Source: Arcticibacter tournemirensis (GTDB lineage Bacteria > Bacteroidota > Bacteroidia > Sphingobacteriales > Sphingobacteriaceae). From it: a DNA stretch of 64,000 nucleotides. A program made the translations under genes and the position numbers. Shown piece by piece: positions 36,775-47,010 of the stretch. Within the stretch, counting starts at the first letter, position 1. Every line of letters starts with the position of its first letter. Location of the stretch: positions 310,001 to 374,000 of the forward strand of contig NZ_VFPL01000001.1 of the NCBI RefSeq assembly GCF_006716645.1. Direction: 5' to 3'. The notes under the pieces were generated by a model, which did no database searches, had not been told where the DNA came from, and worked only from the letters and a program-made list of their open reading frames with translations.

Positions 36775-37776
36775 TCACAGTCCCAGCCGCTCCGAAATTT
36801 CCAGCATTCTCTCTATTGGCCTCCTCGCTTTTTCTATGATATCCATTGGAACCGTTACTTCAGGAATTTCATTTTTCATGCATAGATAAAGTTTTTCCAG
36901 AGTATTTCTTTTCATGTGAGGGCAATCATTACAGGCACACGTGTTATTTGGCGGTGCGGGTATAAAAACCTTATCGGGATTAGCCTTCTCCATCTGATGA
37001 ATAATACCGCTTTCCGTCGCAACGATAAATTCTTTAGCATCGCTTTTCTGTGTATATTTCAACAAGCCGGTTGTCGAACCTGCATAATCAGCAAGCTTTA
37101 ATACCGCTTCCTCACATTCAGGATGAGCTATAAATTTCGCTTCAGGGTGTCGTTCTTTCAGTTTTACAATTCGCTGCAGTGAAAATATTTCATGAACCAT
37201 ACAAGCTCCGTTCCACAAAACCATATCTCTGCCAGTCATTTTTGATACATACCTTCCCAGGTTCCTGTCCGGACCAAAGATGATCTTCTGATCTTTGGGA
37301 AGGCTATCAACAATCTGAACAGCATTAGATGAAGTACAAACGATATCGCTTAAAGCTTTCAATTCTGCCGAACAATTAACGTAGGTTATTACAATATGAT
37401 CTGGGTAATTCTCCTTAAACTTCGAGAAAAGATGCGGTGGACAGCTGTCAGACAGCGAGCACCCTGCTTTTAAGTCGGGCAATAAAACTTTCTTGTATGG
37501 AGAAAGGATCTTTGCTGTTTCGGCCATGAAATGGACCCCTGCAAATACGATGATCTCTGCATCGGTCTTTGCTGCCTGCTGAGATAAACCCAAACTATCT
37601 CCGATATAGTCCGCAATATCCTGAATATCGGGCTCCTGATAATAGTGAGCAAGTATAACGGCATTTTTTTCCTTTTTTAGTTTTTCAATCTCATCAAAAA
37701 GATCCAGACTTGGATCAATGGGTTCGTCTATAAAACCCTTCACATTTAACTCTTCAAAAATATCCATTCTCGACAT
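36775..37776 (-). CDS. nadA: Quinolinate synthase
   Basis: Condenses iminoaspartate with dihydroxyacetone phosphate to quinolinate in NAD synthesis, using a [4Fe-4S] cluster. 333 residues from ATG 37776; ATG 37767 is also possible. The three cluster cysteines are in [20 protein letters not shown] and the [11 protein letters not shown] stretch. [19 protein letters not shown] near the N terminus is characteristic. Divergent from nadB, which makes its substrate, across an AT-rich gap. Confidence 0.96.
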   Translation of the reverse strand: MSRMDIFEELNVKGFIDEPIDPSLDLFDEIEKLKKEKNAVILAHYYQEPDIQDIADYIGDSLGLSQQAAKTDAEIIVFAGVHFMAETAKILSPYKKVLLPDLKAGCSLSDSCPPHLFSKFKENYPDHIVITYVNCSAELKALSDIVCTSSNAVQIVDSLPKDQKIIFGPDRNLGRYVSKMTGRDMVLWNGACMVHEIFSLQRIVKLKERHPEAKFIAHPECEEAVLKLADYAGSTTGLLKYTQKSDAKEFIVATESGIIHQMEKANPDKVFIPAPPNNTCACNDCPHMKRNTLEKLYLCMKNEIPEVTVPMDIIEKARRPIERMLEISERLGL

Positions 37777-38178
37777 TACAATAAAATACAATTACTTTTT
37801 AAAAAGATATCTTATGATTTATTAGGGTGTTAGTAATGTGAAGAAGAAGCCAAACAAAAATTTGGAATACTTTGTTCTCCCCCTTCTTTCAACATGTTAT
37901 TAACATTGTTAACTATCCAAGATACTGTAGAATAAGCAGATATATTTTTCAAATTTTTCTTATTTTTTTTTTGATGTGGATTTTTACAATCTATGTAAAA
38001 GTTAACAACTATGGTTTATATGATGATAACTTTATTAAAATTCGTCTTAATTTGCATCAAATTCTGAAAGCAGAATTGTTGTTATAAATTATTGAACTTG
38101 TTTTTACACAAAATTAACATCTTTACCGTGTTTATCCACATAGGCGGGAAAAGATTACATTTTACAAATTAGTTTTCT
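37777..38178. other. AT-rich nadA-nadB gap with DnaA boxes (candidate origin region)
   Basis: 402-bp divergent gap, very AT-rich, with a long T tract (37967-37973 region). It holds a perfect DnaA box TTATCCACA (about 38133-38141), TTTTACACA (about 38103-38111, fits TTWTNCACA) and paired GTTAAC words (TTAACATTGTTAAC). It must carry promoters for both nad genes. The two parS-like sites are 6 kb away. Origin function is inference only. Confidence 0.35.
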
Positions 38179-39765
38179 ATGAAATATGTTGATTTCTTGG
38201 TAGTCGGTTCGGGTATAGCCGGGCTTAGTTTCGCTCTCAAAGCAGCAAAGCATGGTAAGGTTCTGATAGTTACAAAATCTAATGAGGATGAATCGAATAC
38301 CAAGTATGCCCAGGGGGGTGTAGCAGTAGTTGTGGATAAAGAGGATTCTTTTGAGAAACATATTGACGATACACTTATTGCAGGTGATGGATTGTGTAAT
38401 AGGAGCGTTGTTGAAATAGTGGTGAAGGAAGGCCCGGCCCGCATTCAGGAGATTATCGATTATGGTACTAATTTCGATAAAACAACACAGGGCATATATG
38501 ATTTGGCAAAAGAAGGAGGCCACTCAGAGCATCGCGTTTTGCATTATAAGGATATTACCGGGTTTGAGATTGAAAGAGCGCTCCTTGAACAGGTTCATAA
38601 GGATCCAAACATCGAAATATTGACACATTACTTCGCCGTAGAACTTATTACGCAACATCATTGCGGAACATTTGTGGATAGGCGATCGGATGATATAACG
38701 TGCTATGGTATTTATGCATTGAACACGCGCTCAGGCGTTGTTGAGAGAATTCTATCAAAAGTTACGGTAATGGCCAGTGGGGGTGCGGGACATATTTATT
38801 CTAATACCACTAATCCTACTATCGCTACCGGCGACGGGATAGCAATGGTTTACAGAGCGAAGGGAAAGGTGAGAAATATGGAATTTATTCAGTTTCACCC
38901 TACTGCTTTGTATAATCCGGGAGAATACCCATCGTTTCTTATTTCCGAAGCTGTAAGAGGCTTTGGTGGTGTTTTGAAAGACAGGAATGGGAATGAGTTT
39001 ATGCAGCTTTACGACGAGCGTAAATCCCTCGCACCGCGCGACATTGTTGCCAGGGCTATTGACTCGGAAATGAAAAAGTCCGGTGACGATTTTGTATACC
39101 TTGATATCAGGCATCGCAGTAAAGAAGATATATTGAACCATTTTCCCAATATCTACGCGAAATGCTTGAGCATTGGTATTGACATGACGAAGGATATGAT
39201 CCCCGTAACGCCTGCCTGCCATTATATGTGTGGGGGGATATTAGTAGATGAATCCGGAAGATCGTCAATAAAGAGGCTCTATGCGTGCGGGGAATGCTCC
39301 TCCACAGGTTTACATGGTGCTAACCGCCTGGCGTCCAACTCGCTTTTAGAGGCAACGGTTTTTGCTCATCGTATATATAATAGTGTAGTGTCCGAATATG
39401 CCGGTAATGTTATTCCTGATACGATTCCTGAATGGGATGAAACGAATACTCAGCTCTTGAATGAAGATATACTGGTAACACATAACCTTCGCGAAACTCA
39501 AAAGATTATGAGCGATTATGTTGGCATAGTACGCTCTGATTTTAGGTTGGAACGGGCAATGAGGAGGTTAGGACTTCTTTACGAGGAGACAGAGGATTTT
39601 TATAAACAGACCAAGCTTTCAGTTAAGCTTTGTGAATTACGGAATGTGATTCAGAGCGCCTATATCGTAATTAAGTCGGCGATGAAAAGAAAGGAAAGCC
39701 GCGGTTTACATTATACCACTGATTATCCTGTTCATCAGGAGACACCGGTAGACACGGTGTTATAG
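38179..39765 (+). CDS. nadB: L-aspartate oxidase
   Basis: FAD enzyme oxidising aspartate to iminoaspartate, the substrate of NadA. 528 residues. The FAD dinucleotide motif GSGIAGLSFALKA is at about 9-21, with EGGHSEHRVLH, ASGGAGHIYSNTTNP and the active-site region ACHYMCGGI and GECSSTGLHGANRLASNSLLE further on. A C-terminal helical domain (about 420-520) is present. Followed by a 13-bp-stem terminator shared with the tRNA gene. Confidence 0.96.
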   Translation: MKYVDFLVVGSGIAGLSFALKAAKHGKVLIVTKSNEDESNTKYAQGGVAVVVDKEDSFEKHIDDTLIAGDGLCNRSVVEIVVKEGPARIQEIIDYGTNFDKTTQGIYDLAKEGGHSEHRVLHYKDITGFEIERALLEQVHKDPNIEILTHYFAVELITQHHCGTFVDRRSDDITCYGIYALNTRSGVVERILSKVTVMASGGAGHIYSNTTNPTIATGDGIAMVYRAKGKVRNMEFIQFHPTALYNPGEYPSFLISEAVRGFGGVLKDRNGNEFMQLYDERKSLAPRDIVARAIDSEMKKSGDDFVYLDIRHRSKEDILNHFPNIYAKCLSIGIDMTKDMIPVTPACHYMCGGILVDESGRSSIKRLYACGECSSTGLHGANRLASNSLLEATVFAHRIYNSVVSEYAGNVIPDTIPEWDETNTQLLNEDILVTHNLRETQKIMSDYVGIVRSDFRLERAMRRLGLLYEETEDFYKQTKLSVKLCELRNVIQSAYIVIKSAMKRKESRGLHYTTDYPVHQETPVDTVL

Positions 39766-39773
39766 AAGCAATA

Positions 39774-39810
39774 TTATACCGCAGACATTCTTACAACGTC
39801 TGCGGTATAA
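39774..39810. terminator. Bidirectional hairpin after nadB and the tRNA gene
   Basis: Perfect 13-bp stem TTATACCGCAGAC / GTCTGCGGTATAA with an 11-nt loop. It lies 8 bp after the nadB stop and 31 bp past the 3' end of tRNA-Gly on the opposite strand. No strong T run. Confidence 0.75.
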
Positions 39811-39841
39811 TAGTAAATTAAATTGTTGTAATTGTTTAACG

Positions 39842-39914
39842 AGCGGAAAACGGGATTCGAACCCGCGACCCTCAGCTTGGGAAGCTGATGCTCTACCAAC
39901 TGAGCTACTTCCGC
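39842..39914 (-). tRNA. tRNA-Gly (anticodon CCC)
   Basis: Cloverleaf read on the minus strand: acceptor GCGGAAG pairs with TTTCCGC (one G-T), the D arm has AGCTCAGTTGGTAGAGC, the anticodon stem TCAGC/GCTGA holds the loop TTCCCAA (anticodon CCC, reads GGG), and the T arm has GGTTCGAATCC. 73 nt including discriminator; CCA is not encoded. Confidence 0.95.
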
Positions 39915-39940
39915 ATTCAATGAATATTTAGTGTAAATAT

Positions 39941-40492
39941 ATGCCACTTATTTTATCTGTCAAGGGAAAATTTCCAATTTTTGGTCGGGACTGCTTTATT
40001 GCAGAGAATGCAACGGTAGTTGGTGAGGTAGAGATGGGAAATAACTGCTCGGTTTGGTTTAATGCAGTAGTCAGGGGAGATGTTAATTATATTAAAATTG
40101 GAGATAATGTTAATATACAGGATGGGGTTGTAATTCATTGTACATACCAGAGAGCGCCTACTATTATAGGTAACGATGTATCTATAGGCCATAATGCTCT
40201 TGTACACGGTTGTACGCTTAAAAATAATGTGTTGATAGGTATGGGATCTATTGTTATGGACCACGCCGTTATAGAGGAGTTTTGCATTATAGCTGCCGGG
40301 TCGGTGGTACTTGAAAACACCATCTGCGAATCAGGGTATATATATGCAGGCACCCCCGCCCGTAAGATTAAAGCGGTCAGTGAAGAACAAAGGGCAATGT
40401 TAAAAAAGCTCCCTCAAAATTATATCATGTATTCCCAGTGGTTTACGGAACCGGGGGAGGGATCGTCAGCTTCTCTTCAAGATCCCAGTTAG
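39941..40492 (+). CDS. Gamma-class carbonic anhydrase family protein
   Basis: 183-residue left-handed beta-helix protein of the YrdA/PaaY type. Hexapeptide repeats run through about residues 20-140, and the three metal-ligand histidines are His66 (VVIHCTYQ), His84 and His89 (GHNALVHGC). The true carbonic anhydrase activity of this subgroup is uncertain. The 3' end overlaps the convergent Ig-like gene by 50 bp. Confidence 0.9.
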   Translation: MPLILSVKGKFPIFGRDCFIAENATVVGEVEMGNNCSVWFNAVVRGDVNYIKIGDNVNIQDGVVIHCTYQRAPTIIGNDVSIGHNALVHGCTLKNNVLIGMGSIVMDHAVIEEFCIIAAGSVVLENTICESGYIYAGTPARKIKAVSEEQRAMLKKLPQNYIMYSQWFTEPGEGSSASLQDPS

Positions 40493-42077
40493 CACGTAGT
40501 GTTATTTCGGTATTGCTGTTCCAGGTGAGTTCCGGTTGTCGTCTTGCCCGAACGTCTCCTGTGTCCCATTTTCTGTTTTTGTTATCATCATACACTACCC
40601 TGAAATGATATTTTCCGAGTGAATAAGTTGTATAATTTATCGTTTGATTTTTATTTAGAGGCGTTTCTTTTATGATATTGTCTTTGTCGTCAAGCAGCTG
40701 TACTATATAACTTTTGCTCGTGTCTGGTACCGTAACCGACAAAGAAAGATTACCGTAATTTAATACTTCGTCGAGGATGAATTGCTTGGTATAGGTTTTG
40801 TTAAAACCTCCGAATTTTCCTCCTATGGCATTAGTATCAATCTTGAGGATATATTGCCGCTCTGTCCGCCAGGGATACCTGAAAAGGTACTTCCTTGTTG
40901 AAAGGCTGTCTTTGATAATACGAAGTCCGCTTACCGGTATAGAATCCTGGAGCAAACTAATTTTTCTGGGATCAATTGATCCTACTGGTGCGGAAAAGGT
41001 GAGTATTAATTCTCCGCCCGGCTTTATTTTGTTTGAAGGATTATTGTCAGCTATTTTTATTTCCCGGTCATATTTATCCCTGGAGTTTCTTCTGATGATC
41101 GTGGTGTCCAGCGGAGTTCCTTTGTCTATCACCGCTACTTTTATGGAGTCGAAGTCCATCGATTTTGTCCATAGCGCTACGGTATCTTTAGTACGGCTGA
41201 ATTCAACTATCTTATCTTTATCGAGTTCGTTGGGATGTAATATGCTGATTGAAGGTTGCTCTAATTTCTTGCTAAAGATGTAAGTTACCCGGCTGTCTTT
41301 TTCTATTTTTCTATCCGTTATCCTGAAGATTTTAGGTTCTTCTTTAAACAGGGCCAGCTTCACGCCTGCTATATTGTTTCTTAAAACGACTGAATCAACG
41401 AGAAATGCTATTTCTTCATTTGACGAATTATAAATCCTATCACCGCTCTCTTCTTTCAGTGCATAAACACGGTAAGTGTCGGGTCTCAGGTATTTCAAAC
41501 TAAAATTTCCAGATGAATCGGTTGTGGTAAACAGGTTAGCTCTTCTTTTGCCGAAGATCGTATCCTGGTTCACCGGAATGATAAAAACTGTGGCATCAAG
41601 AACAGGTTTCTTTGTTAGTGTGTTGGTAACCGTTCCACTGATAGACAAAGAGTCGATTTTATTTCCTGTAGAAAAAACATACATATAATTCTTAAGCACG
41701 TTCCCCTCATTATAGTCAACAAGACCTCTGCCAAAGTTTATGGTGTACGTAGTATTTGCGGCGAGCGTGTCCTGAAATTTTATGTTGAGCGTTTTTCCTT
41801 TGACTTTGTAATAGGGACTTCTGTCCTGCGCAGGTGACATGCTGAACTCCTTCGACTCATTACTGATTTTAAAGTATTCATTGAAAGTTATGTTAATTTC
41901 TTTCGCTTTAAAGTTAAGAGTAAAATTCGCAGGAGTCTCTTTTAAAACTTTAGGAGGTTCCTTGTCTTTAGGTCCACCAGTAGGCTGCTGAATGCTGGCG
42001 CAGCCCGCAGCTAGTAAGATCAACGTAAAGACGGTTAAAAAATTTAACTTATAATAGTTGTTGTCAAATTTTAGCAT
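40443..42077 (-). CDS. Lipoprotein with N-terminal Ig-like (Big_5) domain
   Basis: 544-residue secreted lipoprotein. Signal peptide with lipobox LLAAGC (Cys26), then ASIQQPTGGPKDKEPPKV and a Big_5-type Ig-like domain (about 40-135, PANFTLNFKAKEINITFNEYF). A carboxypeptidase-regulatory-like beta domain follows (about 150-230). The rest is beta-rich. Common in Bacteroidota; probably outer-membrane-anchored, function unknown. Its last 50 bp lie inside the carbonic anhydrase gene on the other strand. Confidence 0.85.
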   Translation of the reverse strand: MLKFDNNYYKLNFLTVFTLILLAAGCASIQQPTGGPKDKEPPKVLKETPANFTLNFKAKEINITFNEYFKISNESKEFSMSPAQDRSPYYKVKGKTLNIKFQDTLAANTTYTINFGRGLVDYNEGNVLKNYMYVFSTGNKIDSLSISGTVTNTLTKKPVLDATVFIIPVNQDTIFGKRRANLFTTTDSSGNFSLKYLRPDTYRVYALKEESGDRIYNSSNEEIAFLVDSVVLRNNIAGVKLALFKEEPKIFRITDRKIEKDSRVTYIFSKKLEQPSISILHPNELDKDKIVEFSRTKDTVALWTKSMDFDSIKVAVIDKGTPLDTTIIRRNSRDKYDREIKIADNNPSNKIKPGGELILTFSAPVGSIDPRKISLLQDSIPVSGLRIIKDSLSTRKYLFRYPWRTERQYILKIDTNAIGGKFGGFNKTYTKQFILDEVLNYGNLSLSVTVPDTSKSYIVQLLDDKDNIIKETPLNKNQTINYTTYSLGKYHFRVVYDDNKNRKWDTGDVRARRQPELTWNSNTEITLRANWDLEEKLTIPPPVP

Positions 42078-42209
42078 TTATATGCGTTTTAAGCGGTTTT
42101 CTCTTTTGGATGAAGATTATGTTTCGGATTCTGAAAAATCGTCTTATATCAGATATATTAAAGCCGTTTTATTTCGTGTTTAATCTACTGTAAATCAGTT
42201 TGTTATAAA

Positions 42210-44072
42210 TTATTTGGTCATATGTACCATTAAAACCGATATATCTGACGGTGAAACCCCCGAAATTCGGGATGCCTGGCCTAACGTTCTTGGTTTTATC
42301 TTCATTAGTTTTTCTCTTGCTTCTTTTGATAAGGATACCAGATTATGATAGTTGAAATCAGGATTGATTTCCTGGTCTTCCATACGGTTCATCTTATTTA
42401 CGATCTCCATTTCTTTTTCGAAATAGCTTTCATACTTTACTTTAATTTCTGCTTGTTCGATAGTCTCCTGATCAAAGCTTTGTAGCAGATTGGCAAATTT
42501 TTCATTCGCTTTTCTCAGATCATTAATATTAATCTGCGGTCTTGTAAGCAATTGGAACATCTTTACATTCTGGCTGATTGGAGCTGTTTCTAAACTTTCA
42601 AGAAAGCTGTTTATTTCGCCAGGCACTACAGATGTGTTTTTCAGGAACTTCACTATCTCCGAAGAATCGCTTATCTTTTTATTTACTTTCTGCAATCTTT
42701 CGTCACTTATCAGACCCAGCTCATGTGCGATAGGAGACAAGCGAATATCGGCATTATCTTGCCTGAGAAGCAACCGGTGCTCTGCCCTGGAGGTGAACAT
42801 ACGATAGGGCTCTTCTGTTCCCTTTGTTACAAGATCGTCGATTAGTACACCTATATATGATTCTGATCTTTTCATGATCAGCTCATGTTTTTCATTTATT
42901 TTCTGATGAGCATTTATACCTGCAACGAAACCCTGGCTTGCCGCTTCTTCATATCCGGTGGTTCCGTTAATTTGGCCTGCCAAGAATAGGTTCTTTATCC
43001 GTTTTGTTTCAAGCGTAAGGTCAAGTTGGGTAGGGGGGAAATAGTCGTATTCAATCGCGTATCCCGGTCTGAACATTTTAGCTTTTTCAAACCCTGGTAT
43101 CTTAGTGAGCGCTTTATATTGAACATCCTCAGGTAGCGATGTAGAAAAACCATTTACATATATTTCTACAGTGTTCCATCCTTCAGGTTCTACAAAGATT
43201 TGATGTCGTTCTCTCTCAGCAAACCGGTTTATCTTGTCTTCTATAGAAGGACAGTATCGGGGTCCGAGGCCTTTTATGCGACCGGTGAACATTGGCGATT
43301 TTTCAAATCCTTCTTTCAGTGCTTCATGAACCTCGCTATTTGTATAAGTTATCCAACAGCATCTCTCTTCTTTTGGCAGTTCAAAATCAGAAAAGGAGAA
43401 GCGGCCTTTACCGGTGTCACCCCATTGCTCTTCCATTTTTGAATAGTCCAGACTTCTTCCATCAACCCTGGGTGGGGTGCCGGTTTTCATCCTGCCAGCT
43501 TCGAACCCAAGCTCTATCAATTGTTCTGTTAATCCTGTAGCTGCTTTCTCAGCTGTACGTCCGCCCCCAAAGCGCTTTTCTCCTATGTGGATTAGTCCAT
43601 TGAGGAAGGTACCATTTGTCAGTACCACTGCGCTGGATTCAATTTCTATACCCAGTGAGGTTTTGATCCCCGTTACCTGGTCGCCTTTAATTAAGAGCTC
43701 GTTTGCCGTATCTTGCCAAAAGTCGACATTTGGGATCCTTTCGAGTGCTAAACGCCATTCTTCCGAAAATCGCATGCGATCATTCTGTGTTCTTGGGCTC
43801 CACATAGCGGGCCCTTTTGAAAGGTTGAGCATTCGAAACTGTATAGTTGATTTATCAGCTATAATGCCCGAATATCCTCCCATAGCATCTATTTCGCGAA
43901 CAATCTGGCCTTTCGCTACGCCTCCCATGGCTGGATTACATGACATTTGTGCAATTGTACCCATGTTCATCGTTACCAGAAGAACTGAAGATCCCAGATT
44001 TGCTGCTGCTGCCGCTGCTTCACAGCCTGCATGACCAGCTCCTACTACTATTATGTCGTACTTTTTAAACAT
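42210..44072 (-). CDS. mnmG: tRNA uridine-5-carboxymethylaminomethyl modification enzyme
   Basis: FAD/NADH-dependent partner of MnmE that modifies the wobble uridine of several tRNAs. 620 residues, normal length. FAD motif [10 protein letters not shown] at 11-20; family motifs [44 protein letters not shown] and the C-terminal [18 protein letters not shown] are all present. mnmG (gidA) is near the replication origin in many bacteria. Two parS-like sites lie directly upstream of its start. Confidence 0.97.
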   Translation of the reverse strand: MFKKYDIIVVGAGHAGCEAAAAAANLGSSVLLVTMNMGTIAQMSCNPAMGGVAKGQIVREIDAMGGYSGIIADKSTIQFRMLNLSKGPAMWSPRTQNDRMRFSEEWRLALERIPNVDFWQDTANELLIKGDQVTGIKTSLGIEIESSAVVLTNGTFLNGLIHIGEKRFGGGRTAEKAATGLTEQLIELGFEAGRMKTGTPPRVDGRSLDYSKMEEQWGDTGKGRFSFSDFELPKEERCCWITYTNSEVHEALKEGFEKSPMFTGRIKGLGPRYCPSIEDKINRFAERERHQIFVEPEGWNTVEIYVNGFSTSLPEDVQYKALTKIPGFEKAKMFRPGYAIEYDYFPPTQLDLTLETKRIKNLFLAGQINGTTGYEEAASQGFVAGINAHQKINEKHELIMKRSESYIGVLIDDLVTKGTEEPYRMFTSRAEHRLLLRQDNADIRLSPIAHELGLISDERLQKVNKKISDSSEIVKFLKNTSVVPGEINSFLESLETAPISQNVKMFQLLTRPQININDLRKANEKFANLLQSFDQETIEQAEIKVKYESYFEKEMEIVNKMNRMEDQEINPDFNYHNLVSLSKEAREKLMKIKPRTLGQASRISGVSPSDISVLMVHMTK

Positions 44073-44081
44073 ATTATACTT

Positions 44082-44123
44082 TGTTCCACGTGGAACGTTC
44101 TGTTGCGTGTTCCACGTGGAACA
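44082..44123. promoter_or_regulatory. Tandem parS-like centromere sites
   Basis: Two 16-bp palindromes, 26 bp apart in register: TGTTCCACGTGGAACG (44082-44097, one mismatch) and TGTTCCACGTGGAACA (44108-44123, exact). Both fit the widely conserved ParB-binding parS consensus TGTTNCACGTGNAACA. Such sites cluster around the chromosomal origin and load ParB for segregation. They occupy the whole gap between mnmG and the ABC-F gene. Confidence 0.85.
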
Positions 44124-44125
44124 TC

Positions 44126-45997
44126 TTAATTAACATTTTCTTTAATTTCCGTTAGCTCAAGCCAACGCATGCTGATCTCATCAAGGTGTAATTTCTTTGT
44201 TTCAATTTCTTCAGCGAGACTCAACAGTGTTTGATGATCTGTAATTCCGGAATTCAATTGAATGGATAGTTCCTCAATTTTCCGCTCTGTGTTTGGAATT
44301 TCCTCCTCCAAACCTTCTAATTCTTTCATTTCTTTAAAAGAAAGCTTGTTTTTTTTAGCAGCCTGAGATGGTATATTCGGCTCCGTATTCTTCGCTGGTT
44401 CCTTAGTTTTTACGGTATTATCTTTTTCGAGCCTGTAATCAGTATAATTTCCATTATATAATCTCACTTTACTGTTGCCCTCAAGTATAAACAGCTGGTT
44501 GGTAAGCCTGTCCATTAAGTACCTGTCGTGCGACACCAGGAGAAGAACTCCGTTATAATTTTCGAGAAACTCTTCGAGTATATTCAGCGTGTCAATATCA
44601 AGATCATTCGTAGGCTCATCAAGGATCAGGAAGTTTGGATTCTTCATCAGTACCTTCATTAGCTGTAATCGCTTTCTTTCACCGCCGCTTAACTTTCCTA
44701 CAATATTATGCTGTTTGGCAGGAGGGAAGAGAAAGTGTGTTAATAGTTGGGATGCGGTTATCGTCTTGCCATCGGCCATCATAATATACTCCGCAATATT
44801 CTTTACAACGTCTATTACCCGTTCATTCTGATCCGTATCAATGCCAGTCTGCTTGTAATATCCGAATACGGTTGTCTCTCCCTTTACTATGCTGCCCGAA
44901 TCAGGTTGTGCAGTGCCAGTAATAAGATTGAGTAATGTAGTTTTTCCGGTACCGTTTTTACCCGCCAACCCAATTTTGTCTCCTTTTTTAAAGATATAAC
45001 TAAAGTCTTCAACGATTGATTTATCACCGAACGACTTGTAGACCTTATCCATTTCAAGTATTTTATTTCCCTGCCGGGATACCTTAGTGCTAAGAGTTAC
45101 CTTCTGATTATCATTTAGATTCTTTGTCTTCTCTTCCAGTTCGTAAAAGGCATCAATACGTGCCTTCGACTTAGTGGCCCTTGCCTGGGGCTGCCTGCGC
45201 ATCCACTCCAGTTCTTTCTTTAAAAGGTTCCTGTTCTTTTGTAGAGAAGAGTTTTCTTCTTCTTCCCGCTGCGACTTTTTTTCCAGGAAATAACTGTATT
45301 TTCCTGCATAAGAATATAAACGCTGACGGGTAAGTTCAAGAATATTATTACAAACGTTATCCAGGAAATATCTGTCGTGGGTAACCATTAGTACTGTCTT
45401 TTGTCCCGACGTCAGAAAGCTTTCAAGCCATTCTATCATCTCAATATCAAGGTGGTTCGTAGGCTCGTCAAGGATAAAGACGTCCGGTTCATCTATCAGA
45501 AGCTTTGCCAGGGCTAGTCTTTTCCGCTGTCCTCCAGACAGGTTGCTTATTTTCTGATCCTGATCCTCAATTGAGAGACGTTGCAAAATGGTTTTAATCT
45601 CGTGCTCATACTCCCATGCATTCAGTTCGCTTATTTCATCCATAAGATCATGCAGCTCCTTGCTGTCGCTGTCTGCGCCAGAGATAAGTTCTTCATACCT
45701 CCGTATAACTTGTTGCTGTCTGTTATCTAAACTAAAGATATAATCAGCTATGGTATTTTGTCCGCCAAAGTCAGGGTCCTGCTCCAGATATCCTATCCGT
45801 AATCCCCTTTCCTTTACAACTTTTCCTTCATTCGGATCCATCTTACCGGCAAGAATGCGAAGAAGAGTAGACTTTCCAGACCCATTGATGCCTACAAGTG
45901 AGGTTCGTTGTCCCTTGGCTATGCCGAAGGTCAAATCTTTAAACAGCCAGGTGTCATTAAATGCATGACTTAGAAGTTCTCCTGATAGAATACTCAT
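44126..45997 (-). CDS. ABC-F family ATPase
   Basis: 623-residue soluble protein with two ABC domains and no membrane segment. Walker A motifs GINGSGKS (36-43) and GKNGTGKT (about 345); signatures [15 protein letters not shown] and [15 protein letters not shown]; Walker [14 protein letters not shown] and [12 protein letters not shown]. The linker between domains is about 80 residues, and a C-terminal coiled coil (about 535-620) resembles Uup. ABC-F proteins act on the ribosome; Uup-type members also affect transposon excision. Overlaps the next upstream gene by 4 bp. Confidence 0.92.
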   Translation of the reverse strand: MSILSGELLSHAFNDTWLFKDLTFGIAKGQRTSLVGINGSGKSTLLRILAGKMDPNEGKVVKERGLRIGYLEQDPDFGGQNTIADYIFSLDNRQQQVIRRYEELISGADSDSKELHDLMDEISELNAWEYEHEIKTILQRLSIEDQDQKISNLSGGQRKRLALAKLLIDEPDVFILDEPTNHLDIEMIEWLESFLTSGQKTVLMVTHDRYFLDNVCNNILELTRQRLYSYAGKYSYFLEKKSQREEEENSSLQKNRNLLKKELEWMRRQPQARATKSKARIDAFYELEEKTKNLNDNQKVTLSTKVSRQGNKILEMDKVYKSFGDKSIVEDFSYIFKKGDKIGLAGKNGTGKTTLLNLITGTAQPDSGSIVKGETTVFGYYKQTGIDTDQNERVIDVVKNIAEYIMMADGKTITASQLLTHFLFPPAKQHNIVGKLSGGERKRLQLMKVLMKNPNFLILDEPTNDLDIDTLNILEEFLENYNGVLLLVSHDRYLMDRLTNQLFILEGNSKVRLYNGNYTDYRLEKDNTVKTKEPAKNTEPNIPSQAAKKNKLSFKEMKELEGLEEEIPNTERKIEELSIQLNSGITDHQTLLSLAEEIETKKLHLDEISMRWLELTEIKENVN

Positions 45998-46647
45998 ACT
46001 AGTTCTTTAATTTTATCAGAAGGATAACAAAACGTTCCATCAAGGTCCTTCAAATACTGCTTCACCATTGCTCTTGCAACAACCTCCGCCTCAATACTTT
46101 GATATTTCTTTAAACTGCCTCTCAGCATTGGGTTGATAATATTCATTACCATAACCGCAAATCTCTCCATAGGTCTTTTTTCAATTCTGTTCCCCGTAAG
46201 CAGGGATGGTTTGTATATATGTAATGATTTGAATATCAGCAACTTGATATCTCGTTCAGTTTCTCCCTTGAGCTTGCTATAAAAATTTACAGAGCCAGGG
46301 TCTGCGCCCAACGCAGATACAAGATGAAACTGTTCAACATTATTTTCCGAAGCTATTTTAGCCAGCAACAGGGGATAAGTATAGTCAACTTTTCTATAGT
46401 CGTTCAAATCCGGTGTCTTCTTCCTGGTGGATCCAAGACAACAGAAAACTGCTGAACCTTTCAGATATCCTTCAAAGCTTCCGGTCTCTGTAAAAGAAAC
46501 GACTTTCTGTTTAAGTTTAGTATGAGTTATGGGCAGCGTCTTCCTTACCAGCGCGATCACTTCGTCTATCTCTTTTTCATCTAACAAAAGACGAAGAAGA
46601 TGTGATCCAACAAGCCCACTTGCCCCAGCTATAATTACAGTTTTCAA
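45994..46647 (-). CDS. NAD(P)-binding oxidoreductase, HTATIP2-like
   Basis: 217-residue atypical short-chain dehydrogenase. The Rossmann motif GASGLVGSHLL is at residues 8-18; CCLGSTRKK and VSALGAD are typical of the TIP30/HTATIP2-like group. Start is TTG (no ATG in frame fits). It overlaps the ABC-F gene by 4 bp and probably heads an operon with it and mnmG. Substrate unknown. Confidence 0.8.
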   Translation of the reverse strand: MKTVIIAGASGLVGSHLLRLLLDEKEIDEVIALVRKTLPITHTKLKQKVVSFTETGSFEGYLKGSAVFCCLGSTRKKTPDLNDYRKVDYTYPLLLAKIASENNVEQFHLVSALGADPGSVNFYSKLKGETERDIKLLIFKSLHIYKPSLLTGNRIEKRPMERFAVMVMNIINPMLRGSLKKYQSIEAEVVARAMVKQYLKDLDGTFCYPSDKIKELV

Positions 46648-46733
46648 TACTATTTTTTGAAGTACAAATGTACGGGAAGTTTTTTATTACACACAGTCCA
46701 TAAATGGAGGTATGGGTTGTAGGCTAACTCGTT

Positions 46734-47010
46734 CTATTTATCTCCATAATGCCCCTGAGCAGCTAAAATCAGAACAATCACTTTTTCCTCCAGAATCTGA
46801 TAAACTAGTCTGTGTTTATGGCTTATTCTTCTCGAATAAAATCCGGAAAGGGTATATTTTTTTAGTTGCGGTTTTCCTGTTCCCGTTTTCGGGTGTTCCC
46901 TTAATTCTAACAAGAGTTTTTCTAGTTTTTTATAAGCTGGCTTATCGGCCTTTTTAAGAAAAAGATATGTCCTCAATTGCGTTTGCAGAAAATTTGAGCT
47001 CGTAACTCAT
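46734..47010 (-). pseudogene. yoeB: YoeB/Txe-type toxin gene with a 1-nt frameshift
   Basis: The natural ATG at 47010 overlaps the antitoxin stop (ATGA) and encodes MSYELKFSANAIEDISF, the normal YoeB start, but runs into TAA after 18 codons. The remaining 80-residue body (LKKADKPAYKKLEKLL to the C-terminal GHYGDK) is open in the adjacent frame from 46976. Deleting one T from the T5 run at about 46964-46968 restores a full-length toxin. YoeB cleaves mRNA at the ribosome; catalytic Arg/His residues (SRRIS, GHY) are kept. It may be inactivated, a sequencing slip, or rescued by slippage. Confidence 0.8.
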
